From Allomuricauda sp. ARW1Y1 (GTDB lineage Bacteria > Bacteroidota > Bacteroidia > Flavobacteriales > Flavobacteriaceae), in NCBI RefSeq assembly GCF_013407935.1, contig NZ_JACBZU010000003.1:62001-126000 (forward strand): a DNA stretch of 64,000 bases, given 5' to 3'. Of this stretch, positions 57,961 to 64,000 are shown in pieces. Position 1 is the first letter of the stretch. Each line of letters begins with the position of its first letter. A program made the translations under genes and the position numbers. The notes under the pieces are model-generated. The model was not told the origin of the DNA. It saw nothing but the letters and a program-made list of their open reading frames with translations, and ran no database searches.

Positions 57961-59474
57961 AAATCAAACAAATCCGTTCTTCTATCCTTAAGATTCCGAA
58001 CGCTACCGAATTGATGAAGCTCCCTCAATAAATCAATGTCAAGGTCCGCAATCAAGATCATTTCCGTATTCGGCGTAGCTTCTGCCTTGATCCCATTGGT
58101 AGGAAAAGCAAAATCACAAGGTGTAAAAACCATGGATTGGGCATATTGGATGTCCATATTGTGCACATTGGGTAGGTTGCCCACACTTCCTGCAATGGCT
58201 ACGTAACATTCGTTTTCTATGGCCCTTGCCTGTGAACAGTTTCTTACCCTTGAGTACCCATTTTGTGTATCGGTTAGGAAAGGTACAAACAATATATCCA
58301 TGCCCTGGTCTGCCAATAACCTGCTCAATTCTGGAAATTCGGAGTCATAGCAAATGAGTATGCCTATTTTTCCACAATCCGTATCAAAAACTTTGAGTTG
58401 TTCCCCACCTTGCATGCCCCACACTTTGGCTTCATCGGGGGTCACATGCAATTTTTCATACCGCTCCGTGGTCCCGTCCCTTTTGCAGAGATAGCCCACA
58501 TTGTACAGTTTGTCATTTCTAATCTCGGGCATGCTTCCCGCCACAATGTTGATGTTGTATGAAATGGCAAAATTCGAAAACCGTTGGACTATCTCGGAGG
58601 TGTGCATGGCCAACTTTCTAATGGCCTCGGATTCGCTCAAGTGATTATCCTTGGCCATCAATGGCGCATTGAAAAACTCTGGGAACAAGGCAAAATCCGA
58701 CCGATATCCGGCTACAGCATCAATAAAGTATTCTGCTTGTTGCAGCAAAGCTTCAATATCCCGATAAGGTCTCATTTGCCATTGGATAAGTCCTAATCGA
58801 ACCACCTTTTTCTTGATGGCCGCCTTTTTTGCAGGCTTTTCATAATAAATATTGTCCCATTCCAACAAGACGGCAAACTCTTTGGACAATACATCCCCTT
58901 CCAAATAGCCTTTTAAGATACGTGCCGGGTGAAAATCATTCGACATCTGAAAGTTCAGAACGGGGTCATGAATCTCCTTGCGCCTCACTTTTTCAATATA
59001 CTCCTTCGGCGACATCGTATCGGAATATTTGTGATAGTTAGGTATCCTACCGCCAAAGAGGATGCCCTTTAGGTTCAATTTTTCGCAGAGTTCCTTTCTG
59101 TAATCGTACAGACGCCTTCCAAGCCTCAATCCCCTGAACTCAGGTTTAATGAATACGTCGATGCCATAAAGCATATCGCCATCGTTATCATGGGAGTCGA
59201 AAGTATAGTTGGCCGTTATCTCCTTATAGGAATGGTTGTCGTCAAACTTGTCATAGTCCACAATAATGGACAAGGCGCAACCCGCTATCTGGCCATTGAC
59301 CTTGATTACCACCTGTCCTTCGGGGAACTTGGTCAAAAGGCTGCCGATATGGGCCTCCCTCCAATAAGCATCCGGCATTGAGGTATACGCTGTTTGCATA
59401 ACATCTTTTATCTCCAAATAATCCTCGATTTGGAGATACACTAGTTCAACCTTGTCTATGTCGCTTAATTTCAT
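57948..59474 (-). CDS. GNAT acetyltransferase fused to carbon-nitrogen hydrolase
   Basis: 508 residues from the ATG at 59474 (MKLSDIDKVELVYLQIEDY); the longer frame to 59522 adds an unlikely 16 residues. Residues about 10-190 are a GNAT domain (GYALxx-type strands, DVFIKPEFRGLRLGRRLYDYRKE for acetyl-CoA). Residues about 230-500 are a nitrilase-superfamily domain with the Glu-Lys-Cys triad: FALFPEFFNAPLM, YEKLHVTPDE, and GILICYDSEFPELSRLLADQG. The combined architecture is known in Bacteroidota and elsewhere; the substrate is not established. It may acetylate an amine and hydrolyse an amide of the same pathway (inference). Single-gene unit. Confidence 0.9.
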   Translation of the reverse strand: MKLSDIDKVELVYLQIEDYLEIKDVMQTAYTSMPDAYWREAHIGSLLTKFPEGQVVIKVNGQIAGCALSIIVDYDKFDDNHSYKEITANYTFDSHDNDGDMLYGIDVFIKPEFRGLRLGRRLYDYRKELCEKLNLKGILFGGRIPNYHKYSDTMSPKEYIEKVRRKEIHDPVLNFQMSNDFHPARILKGYLEGDVLSKEFAVLLEWDNIYYEKPAKKAAIKKKVVRLGLIQWQMRPYRDIEALLQQAEYFIDAVAGYRSDFALFPEFFNAPLMAKDNHLSESEAIRKLAMHTSEIVQRFSNFAISYNINIVAGSMPEIRNDKLYNVGYLCKRDGTTERYEKLHVTPDEAKVWGMQGGEQLKVFDTDCGKIGILICYDSEFPELSRLLADQGMDILFVPFLTDTQNGYSRVRNCSQARAIENECYVAIAGSVGNLPNVHNMDIQYAQSMVFTPCDFAFPTNGIKAEATPNTEMILIADLDIDLLRELHQFGSVRNLKDRRTDLFDLKKR

Positions 59475-59613
59475 GTTATATGGGATGAAAAAATACAGCC
59501 CCTGCCCCAATGCCGAAGGCATTTTCTAAGGATTGTTCGTGGGTGCTGTATGTTTTATGAAAAATTTCAGGGTTCTTGATCAACAATTGCTCTTGTTCAC
59601 ATCAGGCTTTGGT

Positions 59614-59943
59614 TCACGGATGATTGATTTTGTATGTGTTTAAAAATATATCCATCGCTGTTTCCAAGTCGTCTTTGTTTTCCATAAAAGGAATATGTCC
59701 CGATGAACTTTTCAACAATACCATATTGGGGAATAAAACTCCTTTATAATGTTCAGGCCCTATGGTCCAATCATTCTCACCATAAAAAAACAACACCGGG
59801 ATTTTAATAGCTGGAGTGAACGTTTTAAAATTAATCAAATAATCGTTGTGAACCATCCCAATAGCGCTGAAATCGTGGTTCCAATTGGGAATTTCCTGAT
59901 AGGTGGCGTTCATTTTCGTTTGGTTCTCTTTGTGAATATTCAC
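59614..59943 (-). pseudogene. Truncated alpha/beta hydrolase (C-terminal fragment)
   Basis: 109 residues from a GTG at 59943. Only the C-terminal third of an alpha/beta hydrolase is present: FFYGENDWTIGPEHY holds the catalytic acid, SSSGHIPFMENKDDL the catalytic His, but the nucleophile elbow (GxSxG) and the core sheet are absent. An in-frame TGA lies just upstream of the GTG, and no matching N-terminal half is readable in 59944-60097. Probably the remnant of a deleted prolyl-aminopeptidase-like gene. Confidence 0.7.
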
Positions 59944-60097
59944 AGGTTTTCAAAGCTTTAAGTGTCCAACTTTGAGGGATACGTTACTGTCATTTGGAGA
60001 TCGGTCAAAAATCGGTATGCCCATAAAGAATCCATCGTATAGGTCTCACTATGGTCCCTTAAATCACCTAAATCAGTCTTATTTTGGTGAAAATCCT

Positions 60098-61627
60098 CTA
60101 CAGGGAATGAACGGGACTATTTGATGTCTTTGTCTGTGATGTGGTGTTGTCGCTGTTTGCGGGAAACCGTAAAATAAAATTTGTACCCTTGCCCATTTCG
60201 CTCTCGCAAATGAGCTGGCCTCCGTTCATTTCCACAAAATCCTTGGCGATTACCAGACCAAAGCCAGTCCCTTTTTCGCCCTTAGTACCTTTCCTGATTT
60301 CGGGCCGCTTATCGTTTTGAAGCCGTTGGTACCAATCTTTTTCCATGCCCATACCAAAATCTTCAACCCCCAGCTCAATATGTTCGCCTTGCTTTTGCGA
60401 CCATAAAACGACCTTTTGCCCGTTATCACTGAACTTGATGGCGTTTGAGGTAAGATTTCGCAAAACGACCTGCAACATGGTAGGGTCGATGACAAGAGTG
60501 GGTTGCGAGACCTCCATTTCAATAGTGATGTTTTTATCCTGGGCCATTCTGGAAAATTCATCTTTGATGGATTCCAATACCTTGTTCAAATCGCATTCCT
60601 CTTTATCCATTCCGACCCCATCCAACTGCTGGTAGGACCATTTCAACAAATCGTTGACCATGGAGACCTTATCGGAAATTTCGTTTTTAAGGTTTTCTGT
60701 TATCGGTTTGAGTTCGCTGTCTTCAATATCTTGTTGGATCAATTCGATAATGGTGACCACATTGTTCAAAGGGGCCCTTACGTCGTGTGAGAGCAATGAG
60801 AAAAGTTTGTTCTTGAGCTGATTGATTTTTTCGAGCTCTTCATTTTGGTCTTCCAATGCTTTTTTTGCCATCTGCAGGTCCGCTGTCTGCTTAGCCACTT
60901 CCGCTTCCAACCTTTTATTGGCGTTTACCTGCATTTGCATGTGTTGCTCCTCAATGGCCTTGTACTTAAATCCTATGATCAGCGAAAAAAGAATGAGCTG
61001 AAAGGTGACTAAAATGGAGGTGGTAAGGAGGATGGGATTGACATCGAAATCATAATACCGTTTTGCGAACCATGTTCCGATGTACAATAGGGCGGCCATC
61101 AGAATGGGAGTATAGGAATACAAATAATAACGGTTCAGTTCATGGGAACGAAACAATCGGATACCGGAAAAAATGTTCAGAAGTATTGCATACATAGCCA
61201 TAAAAGCTGCCATCAACACCAAAAAATCGTTCAACCAACCTATTTGGACTGTCAGGTGGTTGGCAATATGCAGTACAGGTAGACCAACCACAATTTGTAG
61301 GGTTACTTTGTAAATTTTTGATAAAAGCGGATGATTGTCAGCCGTTATGTTGAGGTAACTTTTGGTAAACAGCAAAAGGCCCGAGGTGGTGATCATGGCA
61401 GTGGTCAAGGATGCCTTGTCGGCAAGTACCGCAAACTCCCCTCCAAAAGCACCGTTCAAAAAGAAGTAAAGGCTCCAATGCAGAGTAAGCCCTAAAATCA
61501 AAATAAAATAGTACAGCAAGAGCCTGTGCTTCAATACAACGAATGAGAGCAGGTGGTATATCCCAAAAACGCTAAAAATCGATGTGAATACAACAGTGGT
61601 CAAGTACCTAAAATCAAATTGGTCCAT
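60098..61627 (-). CDS. Orphan membrane sensor histidine kinase
   Basis: 509 residues. Seven hydrophobic helices (about residues 10-225) without a periplasmic domain resemble a 7TM sensor region; a coiled coil follows (about 230-275, ANKRLEAEVAKQTADLQMAKKAL region). The HisKA domain has the phosphorylatable His in LLSHDVRAPLNN, and the ATPase domain shows NLTSNAIKF (N box), DFGMGMEKD (G1), GEKGTGFGLVI (G2). No receiver domain is fused and no response regulator gene lies beside it. Signal and partner unknown. Confidence 0.88.
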   Translation of the reverse strand: MDQFDFRYLTTVVFTSIFSVFGIYHLLSFVVLKHRLLLYYFILILGLTLHWSLYFFLNGAFGGEFAVLADKASLTTAMITTSGLLLFTKSYLNITADNHPLLSKIYKVTLQIVVGLPVLHIANHLTVQIGWLNDFLVLMAAFMAMYAILLNIFSGIRLFRSHELNRYYLYSYTPILMAALLYIGTWFAKRYYDFDVNPILLTTSILVTFQLILFSLIIGFKYKAIEEQHMQMQVNANKRLEAEVAKQTADLQMAKKALEDQNEELEKINQLKNKLFSLLSHDVRAPLNNVVTIIELIQQDIEDSELKPITENLKNEISDKVSMVNDLLKWSYQQLDGVGMDKEECDLNKVLESIKDEFSRMAQDKNITIEMEVSQPTLVIDPTMLQVVLRNLTSNAIKFSDNGQKVVLWSQKQGEHIELGVEDFGMGMEKDWYQRLQNDKRPEIRKGTKGEKGTGFGLVIAKDFVEMNGGQLICESEMGKGTNFILRFPANSDNTTSQTKTSNSPVHSL

Positions 61628-61669
61628 CAGGTAAACGAAATTGGTTAAGTACTTATTTCATAAGGATAT

Positions 61670-61689
61670 AAAAAAGCCCTTATTGGGCT
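61670..61689 (-). terminator. Terminator after the NUDIX regulator gene
   Basis: On the minus strand AGCCC and GGGCT pair as a 5-bp stem around AATAA and are followed by six T. It lies between the regulator gene and the histidine kinase gene, so they are likely separate transcripts. Confidence 0.6.
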
Positions 61690-61741
61690 AGCCTAAAATA
61701 ACCAATTTTTTTAATTGGAAAGCTAGGCTTACGATTGCTGG

Positions 61742-62479
61742 TTATTCTATGGGCTGAACGACATTGTTGGCCTTAAAACTGTACAGATAGGGCGCCTTGT
61801 GTGCATTTCCAGAGAACCTTTTTTCATGCCGTACCAGCGTGTTTGAGCTCAACATCTTTCGCTGGAATCCGCTGCGATTAAGCGATGTACCATAAATGGC
61901 TTCGTAAACTTGCTGTAGCTCTTTCATGGTAAACTTTTCAGGAAGCAAGTTAGTTCCCAGTAATTTCTTTTCCAGATTTTCACGAAGGGTCTCCAAGGCT
62001 TTTTCAATAATGGTCTGATGGTCCATCATCAAGGGTGGAAGCTCATCTAGGGCATACCAATCGATTCCATCCGATAAAGGGTCTGGTTTGGGCACTACTT
62101 TTTCAAAGTTGATCAACGCATAATAGGCAACCGAAATAAACCTGCCCAAGAGCCACTGATGGGATGCCGGATCAAGACCGTTCATTTCCAAAATCCGTTT
62201 CATGGGTTCTGGGTCGGCACGGTTCGCTTCACCAAACGTCTGAAACTGCTCCAAATAAATATCTGTTAGGCCCGTTCGCTCCCTAACCCCATTTTTAACG
62301 GCTTCATCCAAGTTCTCATCGCGCCGGATAAAGCCTCCTGGCAGGGCAAAGAGACCGGTGTTTCTGTATTCCAATATCAGTATCTTGAGCTTTTTGCCGT
62401 TAAACCCAAAAATAACGGAGTCAAAAGCCAGATTTGGGATATAATCCTCTTGTTGTAGTGTTTGCTTTTTAAGGGTCAA
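61742..62479 (-). CDS. NUDIX-fold transcriptional regulator (NrtR/AraR-like)
   Basis: 245 residues. An N-terminal Nudix fold (VIFGFNGKKLKILILEYRNTGLFALPGGFIRRDENLDEAV is the region; only its key parts matter) is followed by a winged helix (about 165-240: LPEKFTMKELQQVYEAIYG, LNRSGFQRKMLSSNTLV). The Nudix catalytic box reads KNGVRERTGL where hydrolases have REUxEExGU, so key Arg and Glu residues are missing and hydrolysis is improbable. This architecture is the NrtR-type sensor-regulator, used in Bacteroidota for sugar control (AraR-like). It is divergent from a carboxylesterase across a 23-bp palindrome, its likely operator. Confidence 0.87.
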   Translation of the reverse strand: MTLKKQTLQQEDYIPNLAFDSVIFGFNGKKLKILILEYRNTGLFALPGGFIRRDENLDEAVKNGVRERTGLTDIYLEQFQTFGEANRADPEPMKRILEMNGLDPASHQWLLGRFISVAYYALINFEKVVPKPDPLSDGIDWYALDELPPLMMDHQTIIEKALETLRENLEKKLLGTNLLPEKFTMKELQQVYEAIYGTSLNRSGFQRKMLSSNTLVRHEKRFSGNAHKAPYLYSFKANNVVQPIE

Positions 62480-62527
62480 ATCGAAATTTTTCTAAATAAA
62501 GTACAATTTTACATAAAAACAAAGTAT

Positions 62528-62550
62528 TATTGTAACACTATGTAACAATA
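62528..62550. promoter_or_regulatory. 23-bp palindrome in the divergent regulator/esterase interval
   Basis: TATTGTAACA-CTA-TGTAACAATA: two 10-bp arms with 9 of 10 matches. It ends 15 bases before the esterase start and lies 48 bases before the regulator start. Proposed binding site of the NUDIX-fold regulator. Confidence 0.7.
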
Positions 62551-62565
62551 GAAAATCAAGGAACA

Positions 62566-64000
62566 ATGAAAAAACAACTATTTGCCATAATGGTAGTTCT
62601 TTTTGGAATATCGGAACTTACTGCACAACACGAAAATGCATTCCCCGTTCAGGTCACCCTCGAAAAAGGGATTATAGAAGGCTTGTATGATACCCACACC
62701 GGAATTCAAAAATATTTTGGGATTCCTTTTGCCAAACCACCGGTAGGGGAACTACGTTGGAAAGCTCCTCAGCCTTTGGATGCTTGGGAGGGCGTTAAGG
62801 AAACCAAGGCTTTTGGACCAAGGCCCGTCCAAGCTATGGTGTTCGGCGATATGAAATCACGGTCCAACGGCGTAAGCGAGGACTGTCTCTACCTCAATGT
62901 TTGGACGCCAGCCAAACGAACCGATAAAAATCTTCCGGTGCTGGTTTACTTTTATGGCGGAGGTAATGTGGCCGGTGATGCATCGGAGTATCGATATGAC
63001 GGTGAGAGCATGGCAAAAAAAGGTGTCGTTGTGGTCACCACCAACTATCGTCTAAATATTTTTGGAAACTTTGCCCATCCAGAGCTTTCTGCAGAAGCAC
63101 CTTATAAAGCTTCCGGAAATTATGGCCAATTGGATCAAAACATGGCCTTGAAATGGGTACAGGATAACATTGCCGCCTTTGGAGGCAATCCAAACCAAGT
63201 GACCATAGCAGGGGAGTCAGCAGGCTCCATTGGAGTAAGCGTACAGATGGCTTCCCCACTGTCCAAAGATTTGATCAACGGAGCGATAGGGGAGAGCGGT
63301 GCTGCCATCCCACCAACCATGGCTCCAGTACCATTGGCCGAGGCCGAAAAACAAGGAGTACAGTTTTTGGAAAGCGTCGGCATTCAAAGTATTGCCGAAC
63401 TCCGGAAGCTGAGTACCCGTGACATCTATGAAATCTATACCGAATCCCAGCGATTTGGATTTCCTATGGTGATCGATGGCTATTTGCTTCCCAAGCCATT
63501 GACCGATATTTTTGCCTCAAAGGAACAGGCACAGGTACCGCTGTTGGTCGGATGGAATTCCGCGGAAATCCCGGGAATGGCCTTTACCCAAGGTCCCATA
63601 ACCCAAGATGGATTTTTGGCCAAGGTAAAGGAGGCGTATCCAAAAGACTACCAAAAAGTATTGGAGCTATATCCCCATAGTACGGCAGAAGAGCTTCAAT
63701 GGGCCGCCACCAACTTGGCGTCCGACCGTTTTATCGCTTACAGCACTTGGAAATGGTTCGATTTGCACCGTGATCACAGCGACCAGCCCGTTTATCGTTA
63801 TTTGTACAGCAAAATAAGACCACCGCTTAGAGATCAAAATTTGATGTCTGGATTGGCAGGGGGAACTGTAGAGCGAAATTCCGATGCGCCACCAATGCCC
63901 AAAGCTATTGGTGCTCCCCATGCTGCAGAAATCGAGTACGCTATGGGTAATCTGCACCTTGTGGACGATTATGCATGGACCGCAGAAGATTACAAAGCTT
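62566..64000 (+). CDS. Type-B carboxylesterase (3' partial)
   Basis: 478 residues visible before the window ends. Starts MKKQLFAIMVVLFG with a signal peptide ending near LTAQ. Type-B motifs: GIPFAKPPVGELRWKAPQP, SEDCLYLNVWTP, VYFYGGGNVAGDASEY (oxyanion loop with Gly in place of the usual His-Gly-Gly), GNYGQLDQNMALKWVQDNIAAFGGNP and TIAGESAGSIGVS (nucleophile Ser). The acid and His are at or beyond the edge. Exported hydrolase of carboxylic esters; the target may be acylated glycans. Regulated by the NUDIX-fold protein, by inference from the divergent arrangement. Confidence 0.9.
   Translation, partial: MKKQLFAIMVVLFGISELTAQHENAFPVQVTLEKGIIEGLYDTHTGIQKYFGIPFAKPPVGELRWKAPQPLDAWEGVKETKAFGPRPVQAMVFGDMKSRSNGVSEDCLYLNVWTPAKRTDKNLPVLVYFYGGGNVAGDASEYRYDGESMAKKGVVVVTTNYRLNIFGNFAHPELSAEAPYKASGNYGQLDQNMALKWVQDNIAAFGGNPNQVTIAGESAGSIGVSVQMASPLSKDLINGAIGESGAAIPPTMAPVPLAEAEKQGVQFLESVGIQSIAELRKLSTRDIYEIYTESQRFGFPMVIDGYLLPKPLTDIFASKEQAQVPLLVGWNSAEIPGMAFTQGPITQDGFLAKVKEAYPKDYQKVLELYPHSTAEELQWAATNLASDRFIAYSTWKWFDLHRDHSDQPVYRYLYSKIRPPLRDQNLMSGLAGGTVERNSDAPPMPKAIGAPHAAEIEYAMGNLHLVDDYAWTAEDYKA

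Noticed and set aside
59944-60097. N-terminal half of the truncated alpha/beta hydrolase, or a small gene
   Set aside because: The open stretch here on the minus strand ends at its own stop and has no recognisable hydrolase motif.

Overview
The window reads as a marine-type member of the Bacteroidota, most likely a Flavobacteriia/Flavobacteriaceae genome (inference). The evidence is a SusC/SusD pair, a Bacteroidota-type -7 promoter box (TAnnTTTG) ahead of susC, very weak ribosome binding sites, lipoprotein-rich carbohydrate gene clusters, sulfatases, and a moderate-to-low G+C content. Nearly all of it is carbohydrate catabolism on tightly packed, mostly plus-strand operons. No tRNA, rRNA, CRISPR array, transposase or phage gene was seen.

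Region 1 (1-12908, +) is an amino-sugar/sialoglycan-like cluster. It holds a GH20 hexosaminidase (cut by the window edge), a fusion of a kelch-type sialic-acid-mutarotase-like domain to a sodium/solute symporter, a sialate O-acetylesterase, a TIM-barrel sugar isomerase, an FGE-fold protein without active-site cysteines, a Gfo/Idh/MocA oxidoreductase, a GH109-like alpha-N-acetylgalactosaminidase broken by one missing base in an A run, and a GHMP sugar kinase followed by a sugar nucleotidyltransferase. Region 2 (13145-20190, +) holds a GDSL esterase, a membrane LytTR regulator, a DUF2306-like membrane protein, and a tight operon of exported proteins: a retropepsin-like protease, a class-C beta-lactamase-like serine hydrolase, an alpha/beta hydrolase and an unknown protein.

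Region 3 (20756-29509) is a complete aerobic L-rhamnose pathway on the minus strand: bifunctional rhamnulose-1-phosphate aldolase/lactaldehyde dehydrogenase, RhaI-type isomerase, rhamnulokinase, FMN-dependent lactate dehydrogenase and an NCS1-type permease. A divergent GntR-type regulator lies beside it. Region 4 (29691-57071, +) is a polysaccharide utilisation locus: SusC, SusD, a PKD surface glycan-binding lipoprotein, GH2, GH78 rhamnosidase, a fucose/arabinose-isomerase-family protein, RhaT, two Cys-type sulfatases, a second GH2, a GH43-like enzyme, GalM, GalK, GalT and a lipoprotein formylglycine-generating enzyme that keeps both catalytic cysteines. Together these suggest desulfation and breakdown of a sulfated glycan containing rhamnose and galactose, with rhamnose going to lactate/pyruvate and galactose into the Leloir pathway.

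The most notable signal is a 17-bp motif, ACAGTAYAGTRCAGGAT, found at three places: before the rhamnose operon, before susC, and before the first GH2. It links regions 3 and 4 into one probable regulon of the GntR-type protein encoded between two of the sites. A strong intrinsic terminator lies inside the rhamnose operon, just ahead of rhaI.

Region 5 (57072-64000) is a gene-poor stretch with two terminators, then minus-strand genes for a GNAT-nitrilase fusion, a decayed alpha/beta hydrolase, an orphan membrane histidine kinase and a NUDIX-fold regulator with a degenerate Nudix box. Divergent from the regulator, across a 23-bp palindrome, is a type-B carboxylesterase that runs off the window.
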